From JBHHXR01 sp046757205 (GTDB lineage: Bacteria > Pseudomonadota > Alphaproteobacteria > Rhodobacterales > Rhodobacteraceae): DNA of 8,775 bases. The notes beneath the pieces are model-generated. The model made no database searches. It saw only the letters and a program-made list of their open reading frames with translations, and was not told the DNA's origin. The first letter of the stretch is position 1, and every line of letters begins with the position of its first letter. The stretch lies in assembly GCA_046757205.1 (NCBI GenBank), contig JBHHXR010000148.1, positions 1 to 8,775 of the forward strand, written 5' to 3'. The position numbers were made by a program, and so were the translations under genes. This document shows, piece by piece, positions 1 through 6,886 of this stretch.

Positions 1-58
1 CGCCCGCCGGTTATTGGCAGGGCCCGGCCGGCCCCCCGCGCCCCCCCGCCGGCGACCG

Positions 59-772
59 CTATGATCTGAGCAGGACCTTGTTTGAATCAATGGCCTGCGC
101 GATTTTCGCGTATTGGTTCTGACGCTTCTTGGAGTTCTCCGCGGACCTCAGAAGAATCGTCTGCGTCTCGTCCACTACGGCGATTGCCGCTTTTCGTGCA
201 TCCGCCAGCCTGGAAGGCTTGATTGCCTTCAGCCGACGGCTGCTCGCGAAAAATCTTCCCCCGATCACGGCTTTCGGCGAAATCTTTGGCACAGTTCTGT
301 CTACGTCGCAGTCGGCGCCTTTTCCGGAAAACCTTTCGCCGCATTTGCTGATCCTCGCGAGCCTTCTCGAAGCTCTGAGGAGCACGTCCCGGAGGTCGCG
401 GAATTCGAATCCGTCTGGCAGGGATCGGGCGATGACACCGTACTGATCCGCCAGGCAGTCGATCCGATAATGGATCGGAATTTGCGTGCAAAAACCGTTG
501 ATGGCCCGAATCCGCTTGGCAAGCCTGTCTACAAACGGATCTGTCAGACGAATAACGTCTTTTTCGTCGCTGTCGATGCGATCGAAATAGCCGCTTATCA
601 CGTCGACCTGATCCAACAGGAAATCCGGAGAGGCGTGGATCGGCGGCGGGGCCGATACGCGGTTCGGCAGGGCGGCATCGGCCGGTGCCGCGCCAGCCAC
701 AGTGACAAGAACTGCAAGCACGACGGCAACGAGGGCCGTCACTATCCTGGTTCCAGATGCGACACTTGGCAT
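59..772 (-). CDS. Exported hypothetical protein with four cysteines (237 aa)
   Basis: I do not recognise the family. Residues 10-33 form a hydrophobic segment ending in small residues (APADA), which reads as a Sec signal peptide cleaved near residue 33, so the mature protein should be periplasmic or secreted. The rest looks mainly helical and is rich in Arg and Lys. Mature cysteines lie at 95, 106, 144 and 155, an even number that could form two disulfides. The start at 772 is backed by a purine-rich Shine-Dalgarno run (AGAGGGGGG, positions 777-785) four bases upstream. The stop of the caspase-like gene lies 18 bases upstream, so the two are probably co-transcribed and this protein could be a substrate, partner or inhibitor of that protease (inference). 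Its GC content is visibly lower than the rest of the window. The stop is TAG at 59-61, and a GC-rich 58-base tail follows to the window edge. Coding status is likely; function is unknown. Confidence 0.8.
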   Translation of the reverse strand: MPSVASGTRIVTALVAVVLAVLVTVAGAAPADAALPNRVSAPPPIHASPDFLLDQVDVISGYFDRIDSDEKDVIRLTDPFVDRLAKRIRAINGFCTQIPIHYRIDCLADQYGVIARSLPDGFEFRDLRDVLLRASRRLARISKCGERFSGKGADCDVDRTVPKISPKAVIGGRFFASSRRLKAIKPSRLADARKAAIAVVDETQTILLRSAENSKKRQNQYAKIAQAIDSNKVLLRS

Positions 773-776
773 CTTG

Positions 777-785
777 CCCCCCTCT
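777..785 (-). promoter_or_regulatory. Shine-Dalgarno site of the 237-aa exported protein
   Basis: On the minus strand the bases read AGAGGGGGG followed by CAAG and the ATG at 772. It lies inside the 18-base gap after the caspase gene stop, which supports independent translation initiation within one transcript. Confidence 0.6.
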
Positions 786-790
786 CGTTT

Positions 791-2290
791 CTAGTCCGAC
801 AATCCGTAGGCGGCCCGAACTCCGCGCTTCGTTCCCGGCCCGAAATCACCGTCGATGCTTCCCTTGTAGAAGCCGTACTCGGACAATTTGGCCTGCAGGG
901 CCTTGCGTGTGGCGCTGGTGAACATCTTCGGTCTCTCGTTGAGGATCTTGAAGACGTCTGCGCTGCCCGATCTGAGCGCCATGTAAAGGTACTGCGCGGC
1001 ATCCTCCGGACCCTTGGTCGCGACCAGCCCGTCGTCGATGAGCGCCGCGAAATTGAACATCGCCTGCGGATGACGCAAATCCGCCGCGCGCTCGAAAAGC
1101 GCGAGCGCCTTGTCGGTATCCCGCGCCAGCCCCAAGCCTCCCTGATAGTACATGAACCCAAGGTCGTTCAACGCGTCGGGAAAATCGTTTTCGGCGGACT
1201 GGCGAAACAGTTCCAGCGCGCGTTTCGGGTCCTGCTCCACGCCGATCCCGGTTTCATAGAGCTTGGCGAGTTCGAACTGCGCCTCGCTGGACCCCGCCGC
1301 GGCTGCCCTGGTCAGATAATCGACGGCTTTTTCGGGCGCGAACCGGTCCTCCTCCGGATTCAGGCGGATGTAGGCGAGCCCGAGCATCGACCGTGTGTCG
1401 CCGCCCTGGGCGAGCTTCGCCAACTGCTGCTCCTGTTCCGGCCGGATGGCCGACCACGCCACGCGCCGGTCCACCGCCTCGGCATCGCGCTGGTCATCGG
1501 TAGGCCCGGCAATGTAGAACGGAATCCCCGAAAGCGAGCCATAGGTGTGCGGTTCCTGAAGGTTGTGCGTGGTTTTCAGAACCTGATCGCGAACCTGGCG
1601 GAACATCAGGCTGATTTCCAGACCCGGCCTTGTCAGCTTGTCGACCAAGGCCATGGCGAAGGGGCTGTTGTCACCGTCGCCGTCCAGCGCGACCTCGCCG
1701 TCGCGGGCCGCGAAGGCGACGAGGGTACCGCGATCCGGCGTCGGCGGTGCCAGACCGCGCCGGATGCTGCGCGTGCTGGCGTCGCCGCCACCGCTTGGCG
1801 TGGCAACGTCAAGGCGGATCAGATCGCCGAACGGGTTGTTGCGGCAGGAATCGAGGATCACGATGCGCATCTTGCGCGCCCGGTCGACGGCGCGCAGGAA
1901 ATCCTTGAGCGATACCGACTGTTTCTGGATATCGGTGTTGGACTTGATGTTGGCGTCGACGGGGATCAGGAAGTTCTCCCCCTGCACCTCGACGCCGTGG
2001 CCGGCGAAATAGATCAGCGCCAATTCGGCGGTTTCGGAGCGGAACGCGAAATCGTCGATGGTCTTGCGCAACTCGTCATGGGTCGCGTCGATCACGGTGG
2101 TGACCTTGAAGCCGATCGAATCGAGCGCCGCGGATATCGCGCGCGCATCGTTCACCGTGTTTTTCAGCGACGCGACGTTGCGGTAGTCGCCCATGCCGAT
2201 GACCAGCGCGACGCGCTCGCCGGCCCAGACAATCGCCGGGAACGTCACGGCGAGGAGAACAACGAAAAGCCTTATGCCGGTCCGCACCAT
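791..2290 (-). CDS. Exported caspase-like (C14) protease with Sel1 repeats and a PG-binding-like C-terminus
   Basis: Probable metacaspase-type cysteine protease of 499 aa, acting outside the cytoplasm. Residues 1-23 form a signal peptide (hydrophobic core FVVLLAVTFPAIV, then WAG). Residues 25-260 are the caspase fold: RVALVIGMGDY at the first strand, catalytic His98 in YFAGHG, and catalytic Cys149 in LDSCRNNPF. Residues about 297-445 hold four Sel1-type repeats, seen as recurring A-L--LY--G-GV--D--KAL--F--AA patterns. Residues about 463-497 (LQAKLSEYGFYKGSIDGDFG and onward) match the peptidoglycan-binding domain 1 pattern. The frame is open to an earlier ATG at 2395, but I chose the ATG at 2290 because it begins the signal peptide and has AGGAG seven bases upstream. 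The promoter at 2327-2355 also lies inside the longer version. Both catalytic residues are present, so the enzyme is probably active. Metacaspases of this class usually cleave after Arg or Lys; the substrate is unknown. The exported four-cysteine protein follows in the same unit. Confidence 0.9.
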   Translation of the reverse strand: MVRTGIRLFVVLLAVTFPAIVWAGERVALVIGMGDYRNVASLKNTVNDARAISAALDSIGFKVTTVIDATHDELRKTIDDFAFRSETAELALIYFAGHGVEVQGENFLIPVDANIKSNTDIQKQSVSLKDFLRAVDRARKMRIVILDSCRNNPFGDLIRLDVATPSGGGDASTRSIRRGLAPPTPDRGTLVAFAARDGEVALDGDGDNSPFAMALVDKLTRPGLEISLMFRQVRDQVLKTTHNLQEPHTYGSLSGIPFYIAGPTDDQRDAEAVDRRVAWSAIRPEQEQQLAKLAQGGDTRSMLGLAYIRLNPEEDRFAPEKAVDYLTRAAAAGSSEAQFELAKLYETGIGVEQDPKRALELFRQSAENDFPDALNDLGFMYYQGGLGLARDTDKALALFERAADLRHPQAMFNFAALIDDGLVATKGPEDAAQYLYMALRSGSADVFKILNERPKMFTSATRKALQAKLSEYGFYKGSIDGDFGPGTKRGVRAAYGLSD

Positions 2291-2297
2291 GACAGGG

Positions 2298-2302
2298 CTC
2301 CT
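2298..2302 (-). promoter_or_regulatory. Shine-Dalgarno site that fixes the caspase gene start
   Basis: AGGAG on the minus strand, seven bases before the ATG at 2290. It favours this start over the in-frame ATG at 2395. Confidence 0.7.
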
Positions 2303-2326
2303 GAGACTCACCAGATGCAAGGCGCA

Positions 2327-2355
2327 ATGATAACGAAAAAAACCGGCGATGTCAG
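2327..2355 (-). promoter_or_regulatory. Sigma70-like promoter of the caspase gene pair
   Basis: Reading the minus strand, CTGACA (2355-2350, five of six matches to TTGACA) is followed by a 17-base spacer containing seven T residues and then TATCAT (2332-2327, five of six matches to TATAAT). Transcription would begin near 2320, giving a leader of about 30 bases that contains the AGGAG site. This is the best promoter-like match I found in the window. A short CAGA/TCTG dyad (2353-2364) overlaps the -35 end. Confidence 0.6.
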
Positions 2356-2421
2356 AGGATTCTGGCAGATGAACCCGTGCGGTGGCTTGCCGCAAGGGGC
2401 GCGTTCCGGCCGTGCCGGGCG

Positions 2422-2436
2422 CCGGTTCAGAACCGG
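2422..2436 (-). terminator. Short hairpin over the reductase stop codon
   Basis: CCGGTT and AACCGG form a perfect 6-bp stem with a 3-base loop, and the stop codon of the reductase (2427-2429) lies within it. No T-run follows directly on the minus strand. The nearest is the T7 tract at about 2336-2342, roughly 80 bases on. It may slow or end transcription, but an intrinsic terminator is not established. Confidence 0.3.
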
Positions 2437-3164
2437 GTGTTCATGAAGATGCGCTCTGGCAGGGCACGGATGATGCGCATCACCAACCACCATTTCCAGC
2501 CGTAGATCACCGGCGTGCCGCGCCGCCAGGCGTGGAATATCCGCCCCGCGACCTCGTCGGGCGAGGCGACCAGGAAGCCAGGAAGCTCCATGCCGGCGGT
2601 CATCGGCGTGTCGATGAAACCGGGTTTGACGGTTATCACCGTCAGCCCCGAGCGGGCGTATTTCTGGCGCAGGCCCGACAGGGCTGTGGTCAGCCCGGCC
2701 TTGGCGGCGCCGTACCAGTAGTTTTTCGCCCGCCCCCTGTCGCCCGCAACCGAACTGATGCCGATGATCGTGGCGCGTTCGCCGTCCTCGGCCAGAGCCC
2801 GCGCCGCGGTTTCCAGCGCAAGGGCCGGCCCGGTGAAATTCGTCTCGACGATCGCCCGCACGGCCTCCGGGTCGCCCTCCGTGGCTGCCTGCTCGCCCAG
2901 CAGACCCACGACCGATATGACGATACGGGGACGCGGCTCAAGATCGGCGAAAAAGCCCGGGAAACCCGTTGTCCGGGTGACGTCGAAGTCATGTCGCGTG
3001 GCGGTCACGCCATGCGCCGCCGAGATTTCCGCGCACAGCGGCGACAGACGGTCCGGTTCGCGCAGTGCCAGGTGCAGCGGATGACCGGCGGCCGCGAATT
3101 GCCGTGCCAGCGCCTTGCCGACTTCCGAAGCCGCGCCGAGTATGAGAACCGGTGATTTTACCAT
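2427..3164 (-). CDS. DprE2-like short-chain dehydrogenase/reductase
   Basis: SDR-family NAD(P)H oxidoreductase of 245 aa, the normal length for the family. The nucleotide-binding glycine motif is GAASEVG (10-16), the NAG-equivalent strand is SVVG (84-87), Asn109 lies in ETNF, and the active site is ISSVAG (136-141) with Tyr151 and Lys155 in YGAAK. The SSVAGDRGRAKNYWYGAAKAG segment and the KPGFIDTPM segment resemble DprE2, which reduces decaprenylphosphoryl-2-keto-ribose to decaprenylphosphoryl-arabinose. The C-terminus (GWKWWLVMRIIRALPERIF) is hydrophobic and basic and may contact the membrane, as expected for a polyprenyl-linked substrate. The start at 3164 has AGGA eight bases upstream. The gene follows the HAD-UbiA gene by 18 bases on the same strand and is presumably co-transcribed. 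SDR function is certain, DprE2-type substrate is likely from both sequence and neighbour, and the exact sugar is unproven. Confidence 0.85.
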   Translation of the reverse strand: MVKSPVLILGAASEVGKALARQFAAAGHPLHLALREPDRLSPLCAEISAAHGVTATRHDFDVTRTTGFPGFFADLEPRPRIVISVVGLLGEQAATEGDPEAVRAIVETNFTGPALALETAARALAEDGERATIIGISSVAGDRGRAKNYWYGAAKAGLTTALSGLRQKYARSGLTVITVKPGFIDTPMTAGMELPGFLVASPDEVAGRIFHAWRRGTPVIYGWKWWLVMRIIRALPERIFMNTRF

Positions 3165-3172
3165 GGGGAAAT

Positions 3173-3176
3173 TCCT
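3173..3176 (-). promoter_or_regulatory. Shine-Dalgarno site of the DprE2-like reductase
   Basis: AGGA on the minus strand, eight bases before the ATG at 3164, inside the 18-base gap after the HAD-UbiA stop. It supports the start and an operon with the upstream gene. Confidence 0.5.
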
Positions 3177-3182
3177 GACGCG

Positions 3183-4634
3183 TTAGAAACGCAAGCCTTC
3201 GCCGAATTTTGCCACCAGCGCGACGGCGACGATGGCGGCGCCGGCGAGCAGGCCGACCTTGTCCTTCAAGGCGAAAATGATCGGGTCGTCGGTCATCCTT
3301 CCGCGGTGCGCCAGCATGACCATTCGCGTGATCCAGTAAAGCAGCACCGGGCAAGCCGCCCAAAGCGCCTCGTGAAACGGGTAAAGTCGTTTGACGGCGG
3401 GATTGGAAATATAGAGCGCAAGAACCAGAACCGCGTTGAAACCGCTGCCCAGCGCCATCATCGCGACGATAGGCAGATCCTCGACCTTGTAGGCGCGTCC
3501 CGCGGCCTGCTCGCGGCCGGTCCTCAGACCGTCGACCAGCTCGGTCTGGCGCTTGGTCGCGGCAAGCGCGAGGAACAGGAAGGCGGAAAACGCCAGCATC
3601 CAGGGTGACAGTTTGACCGGCCCCGCCGCGGCGCCTCCGAGCACGCGCAGCGCATAGAGGCCGCCAAGCGCGCAGATATCGATGACGAGGCGGCGCTTGA
3701 GCAGCATCGAGTAGGCAAGCGTGCCGGAATAGTAGAGCGCCAGGACCACCAGAAACAGCGTGGGCGTGAAGGCCAGTCCGACCAGAATTCCGGACAAGAG
3801 CAGCATCGGCGCCAGGACCAGCCCGTGGCTGAGCGGAACCGCGCCCGACGCGAAGGGCCGGCCGCATTTGCGCGGATGCGCGCGGTCATCGGGGAGGTCG
3901 AGCAGGTCGTTGAGCAGATAGACCGATGAAGCCGTCAGGCTGAACGCCACGAACGCCGCCAGCCCGCCGAGCCAGGTCTCGATCTCGGGGTTCTGGGCGG
4001 CGAGAATCGGCAGGGAGACCAGAACGTTTTTTATCCACTGATGCGGTCGGATCGCCTTCAGATACGGCCTGAAAAGGGGCAGTCCTCTGGCCGGCGGCGA
4101 AAGGTGGACCGCGTCTTTCGAAACGGCGCCGACACGCCGTTTCAGCCAGCTGCCGGCGCCCACCGTCACGGCGCGGCGCGCGGCCTTCCAGATGGCCAGA
4201 TCGCGCGGCGCGTCGCCAATATAGTCAAACCGGCCCTCGCCGAATTTCTCGATCAGCATTGCGGCCTTGGCGCGGCCGCCGAGATTGACACCGCCTCTGG
4301 AGCCATGAACCTCGTCGAACCCGCCGACGCTGTCCGCGACGGCCTGAACAAGCCGCTCGTCGCTGGCCGACACCAGCGCGATGCGGCTGCCGTTTTCGCG
4401 CTCGCGGCGGATGTATTCGAGCACGTTTTCGTCGCGCGGCATGGTCTCCACGGTAGGCGTGATGACGTCGGTGAGCGCCGCCTTGAACGCCGCCCTGCCG
4501 CGGACGAGCGCGAACAGCGCCCACAGCGTTGCAAAAGGACGCGCCGCGAGGCCGGCAAAGAAGGTCTCGTACAGAAGATCGGTCTTCAGCAGGGAATTGT
4601 CGAGGTCGACAACCAGCGTGTGCTGATCTGGCAT
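3183..4634 (-). CDS. HAD phosphatase fused to UbiA-type polyprenyl-phosphate phosphoribosyltransferase
   Basis: A 483-aa two-domain protein. Residues 1-175 are a HAD-like hydrolase: motif I VVDLDNS with Asp10 and Asp12, motif II SAS (89-91), a conserved Lys near 123, and motif IV YIGDAPRD with Asp141 and Asp145. Residues about 190-483 are a multi-spanning UbiA-family membrane transferase. It opens with RPHQWIKN (196-203), then carries the Asp-rich site NDLLDLPDDRAHPRKCGRP (242-260) and the second site VIDICALGG. The NDxxDxxxDRxHPxKxxRP form is that of DPPR synthases, which move 5-phosphoribose from PRPP to decaprenyl phosphate. The HAD part could then remove the 5-phosphate, a job done by a separate phosphatase in mycobacteria (inference). 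I chose ATG at 4634; a GTG at 4643 is an alternative, and neither has a strong Shine-Dalgarno site. An earlier ATG at 5909 would run through the divergent ligase gene and is rejected. The DprE2-like reductase follows. DprE1 is absent. Confidence 0.87.
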   Translation of the reverse strand: MPDQHTLVVDLDNSLLKTDLLYETFFAGLAARPFATLWALFALVRGRAAFKAALTDVITPTVETMPRDENVLEYIRRERENGSRIALVSASDERLVQAVADSVGGFDEVHGSRGGVNLGGRAKAAMLIEKFGEGRFDYIGDAPRDLAIWKAARRAVTVGAGSWLKRRVGAVSKDAVHLSPPARGLPLFRPYLKAIRPHQWIKNVLVSLPILAAQNPEIETWLGGLAAFVAFSLTASSVYLLNDLLDLPDDRAHPRKCGRPFASGAVPLSHGLVLAPMLLLSGILVGLAFTPTLFLVVLALYYSGTLAYSMLLKRRLVIDICALGGLYALRVLGGAAAGPVKLSPWMLAFSAFLFLALAATKRQTELVDGLRTGREQAAGRAYKVEDLPIVAMMALGSGFNAVLVLALYISNPAVKRLYPFHEALWAACPVLLYWITRMVMLAHRGRMTDDPIIFALKDKVGLLAGAAIVAVALVAKFGEGLRF

Positions 4635-4664
4635 GGTGTTCACGTGCTCGATTCCGGGGCCTCT

Positions 4665-4695
4665 TGTTGACGCCGCGCCTGTTGTTTTGCGCCTG
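4665..4695. repeat. Overlapping tandem direct repeat TGTTG-N4/5-GCGCCTG
   Basis: Copy one is TGTTG (4665-4669), five bases, GCGCCTG (4675-4681). Copy two is TGTTG (4680-4684), four bases, GCGCCTG (4689-4695). The offset of about 15 bases and the position 30 bases upstream of the HAD-UbiA start make a regulator-binding role possible, though it could be chance. Confidence 0.35.
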
Positions 4696-4779
4696 ACTAT
4701 CAGATTGCCGTGGCGCGCGCCAGATTTTCGGCGCCGCCGCGCCATCTCCGGCCAACGGCGGTGCCTGTTCGCTCCGCCA

Positions 4780-4809
4780 TTGACAAGCGCCCCGCGCTTT
4801 CCGCAGTAG
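4780..4809 (+). promoter_or_regulatory. Possible promoter of the ligase-GNAT-ACP unit
   Basis: A perfect TTGACA lies at 4780-4785. The best -10 candidate at 16-18 bases spacing is only CAGTAG or GCAGTA (4803-4809), a poor match. The location, about 65 bases upstream of the ligase ATG, is suitable. The -35 is convincing; the -10 is not. Confidence 0.35.
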
Positions 4810-4874
4810 AGAGGCATTGCGGGGCCGGGCGACGCGCCCCGGTTCAGCACGACGACAGACAGGGCCGGGCCGCC

Positions 4875-6302
4875 ATGTTCCACGGCACGCCGATCATCTC
4901 CTCGTTTCCGGCCTCGGCGCGGATCACCTGCCTGCGCAGCGGGCGCGCCTTCGGCAGCGGCAGGTTGGCCGCCGCCGTCGATGCCCGCGCCGCCGGCCTC
5001 GCCGGGCAGGGCCTGCGGCGTGGCGATGCGGTAGTGGTGGCAGAGAGCGACGGCGCCGATTTCCTGATCGGTGTCTTCGCCTGCTGGGCAGCCGGGTTGT
5101 GCGCCGTCGCCGTCAGTCCGGACCTGAAAGCCGAAGAACGGGCGCGCGTCGCCGAAAGCACCGGCGCGCGGGCGTGGCTCGGCCGTGACGCCCCCGAACT
5201 GCCGCCGCCCGCCGGTGGCCCGGGACAAGCATCCGGACCGCTCGGCCTCGACGAGCCGGCGCTGATACTGCTGACTTCGGGGACGACGGGCGTTCCCAAG
5301 GGGGTTACGCATACATTGCGCGGCCTGTCGGCGCGTCTGGCGCTCAATCGGGCGGCCATCGGTGACCATGCGCTGCGCCGCACGCTCTGCGTGCTGCCGG
5401 TGTTCTTCGGTCACGGCCTGATCGGCAACTGCCTGACGGCGCTGAGCGCGGGGGCAGCACTGACGCTGTGGCCGCGGCCTTCGGTGGCGGAACTGGGAGG
5501 CTTTGGCGACCTGATCGACAGCGAGGCGATTTCGTTTTTCAGTTCGGTTCCGACTTTCTGGAAGATCGCGCTGCGCGTCTCGTCCCGGCCGGCCGCCGCG
5601 CCGGAGCGCGTGCATGTCGGCTCCGCGCCTCTCGGCATCGGCACCTGGCGGGAGATTGCCGGGTGGACGGGCACGCGGAACATCTACAACATGTTCGGGA
5701 TGACGGAGACGGCGAACTGGACAGGCGGCGGCGCCCTCGACGAGGCGGACGGCCGCGACGGCTATGTCGGGCGTGCCTGGGGCGGGCATTTCGCGGTGCT
5801 GTGCGACGGCGGGGTGCATGCCGACGGCACCGGCGAGGTTCTGGTCTCCTCGCCGTCGGTCATGCGCGGATTCTGGGGGCAGCCGGAAAAGACCCGCGAA
5901 GCGTTTCACGGTGCATGGTTTCGCAGCGGCGACATCGGCACGCTGGCGGCCGACGGATCGCTGGTGCTGAAGGGACGCATCAAGTCAGAGATCAACCGCG
6001 GCGGTCTCAAGGTGCTGCCCGAGGAGATCGACATGCTGCTGGAGCGCCACCGGGATGTCGCCGAGGCCTGCGCATTCGCCATCCCCGACCCGGTCGCCGG
6101 TGAAGCGGTGGCGGCGGCGGTGGTGCTCGCGCCGGGGGCACGGCTGGGCGAGGGCGCGCTGAAGGCATGGTGCGCCGAGCGGGTGCGTGCCGAGGCCGTG
6201 CCTCAGCGGCTGTTCTTCGTCCCTGCCCTCCCGCGCAATGACCGCGGCAAGATCGTGCGCCGGGCAGTGCGCGACGCCGTGTTCACGGCGGGGGGCGGAT
6301 GA
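4875..6302 (+). CDS. AMP-forming acyl/aryl ligase (adenylate-forming enzyme)
   Basis: ANL-superfamily enzyme of 475 aa that activates a carboxylic acid with ATP and passes the acyl group to CoA or a carrier-protein thiol. Core motifs are intact and in order: A3 P-loop TSGTTGVPKG (134-143), A5 YNMFGMTE (271-278), A7 SGD (351-353), A8 hinge GRIKSEINRGG (367-377), and A10 NDRGKI with the catalytic Lys459. The N-terminus begins directly with the GRAFGSGRLAAAVDARAAGL helix, so the chain is a little short for the family (usually about 500-550 aa). I chose ATG at 4875; an in-frame ATG at 4710 would add 55 residues of arginine-rich sequence without resemblance to the family. The start has no strong Shine-Dalgarno site. 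It overlaps the GNAT gene by ATGA (6299-6302). The acyl substrate cannot be read from sequence, but the co-transcribed carrier protein makes it the natural acceptor. Confidence 0.88.
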   Translation: MFHGTPIISSFPASARITCLRSGRAFGSGRLAAAVDARAAGLAGQGLRRGDAVVVAESDGADFLIGVFACWAAGLCAVAVSPDLKAEERARVAESTGARAWLGRDAPELPPPAGGPGQASGPLGLDEPALILLTSGTTGVPKGVTHTLRGLSARLALNRAAIGDHALRRTLCVLPVFFGHGLIGNCLTALSAGAALTLWPRPSVAELGGFGDLIDSEAISFFSSVPTFWKIALRVSSRPAAAPERVHVGSAPLGIGTWREIAGWTGTRNIYNMFGMTETANWTGGGALDEADGRDGYVGRAWGGHFAVLCDGGVHADGTGEVLVSSPSVMRGFWGQPEKTREAFHGAWFRSGDIGTLAADGSLVLKGRIKSEINRGGLKVLPEEIDMLLERHRDVAEACAFAIPDPVAGEAVAAAVVLAPGARLGEGALKAWCAERVRAEAVPQRLFFVPALPRNDRGKIVRRAVRDAVFTAGGG

Positions 6303-6886
6303 TGTGGCCTTGGCGCCGGCGCGACCGGTACCTTTCGCGGCCGGTCCGCAGCAAGCGGTTCGACCTCGTGCCGTGCGGCGTCGCCGACGCGTTCAACATA
6401 TCCTGGCGCTGGACGCGCGATCCGGAAATCCTGGTCAACCTGACCTTCGACGCCTCGCCCAGAACCAGGGTCGGCTGGTTCCGGGAAATCGAAAGGCCGG
6501 ACAACCGCGACACCTTCACCCACGCCATCATTCCGCGCGGCGGGCGGAAGGTGATCGGATTGCACCGCATCAAGCTGGTACCCTACCGGACCGCAAGCGC
6601 CGAAATCGCCGTGCACGACCGCGCCTGGTGGGGCCGGGACGTGTTTTTCGAAACCCGCAGCGCGCTGATGAACCATTTCTTCGCCAGCGAACGGGTCGAG
6701 AAATTCCAGGCCCTGGTGCACACCCGCAACTTCCCGTCGGTGTTCAACTACAAGAAGCTCGGCTACCGCTGCGCCGGCACCCTGCGCCGCGCCCGTTACG
6801 ATCCGGTGAGCGAAACCCGTTTCGATTTCTTCATCTTCGAAATGCTGCACGACGAGTGGGAAGCCGGAAAGGATGCCGGAAAATGA
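6299..6886 (+). CDS. GNAT-fold N-acyltransferase (RimJ/PseH-like)
   Basis: A 195-aa protein of the GNAT fold. The C-terminal half carries the acyltransferase signature: strand beta4 with AEIAVHDRAWWGRDVFFETR (101-120), then AEIAV-to-helix, and the closing region VHTRNFPSVFNYKKLGYR (140-157) matching the N--S---Y-KLGF pattern of RimJ/RimL and PseH-like enzymes. The usual pyrophosphate loop GxG/A is degenerate here, reading WGRDVF, which may mean that the donor is acyl-ACP and not acetyl-CoA (inference). It starts within the ligase stop (ATGA) and ends within the carrier-protein start (ATGA), so translation of all three is coupled. MM at the N-terminus gives two adjacent possible starts. The likely role is transfer of the acyl group from the carrier protein to an amine or hydroxyl, perhaps of a sugar. 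Confidence 0.75.
   Translation: MMWPWRRRDRYLSRPVRSKRFDLVPCGVADAFNISWRWTRDPEILVNLTFDASPRTRVGWFREIERPDNRDTFTHAIIPRGGRKVIGLHRIKLVPYRTASAEIAVHDRAWWGRDVFFETRSALMNHFFASERVEKFQALVHTRNFPSVFNYKKLGYRCAGTLRRARYDPVSETRFDFFIFEMLHDEWEAGKDAGK

Larger units (their letters stand above)
4635..4874. promoter_or_regulatory. Divergent intergenic region between the pentose and acyl-loading units
   Basis: The 240 bases between the HAD-UbiA start and the ligase start must hold the promoters for both units, unless the plus-strand unit starts further upstream at 4710. It contains a consensus TTGACA on the plus strand, a tandem direct repeat next to the minus-strand start, and GC-rich dyads (for example GGGGC/GCCCC at 4821-4840). 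I see no protein-coding sequence in it. Confidence 0.5.

Noticed and set aside
1..58. GC-rich tail with GGGCC/GGCCC stem (20-34) as a terminator of the left unit
   Set aside because: The stem is only five bases and no T-run follows on the minus strand. The region is low-complexity C/G, where short dyads arise by chance.
113..2446. A 777-codon open frame on the plus strand
   Set aside because: It is antisense to both the caspase-like gene and the 237-aa exported-protein gene, has no domain resemblance and is rich in Arg. Long antisense frames are common in high-GC DNA.
4710..4874. Upstream start for the ligase, adding 55 residues
   Set aside because: The added sequence has no resemblance to the family and would occupy most of the divergent promoter region, including the TTGACA at 4780.
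4635..5909. Extension of the HAD-UbiA frame upstream to an ATG at 5909
   Set aside because: The extra 425 codons are antisense to the ligase gene, Arg/Gly/Pro-rich and without family resemblance. The HAD motif begins directly after the ATG at 4634.
6203..6850. A 215-codon minus-strand frame
   Set aside because: It lies antisense to the ligase end and the whole GNAT gene; the plus strand has clear motifs and the ATGA junctions.
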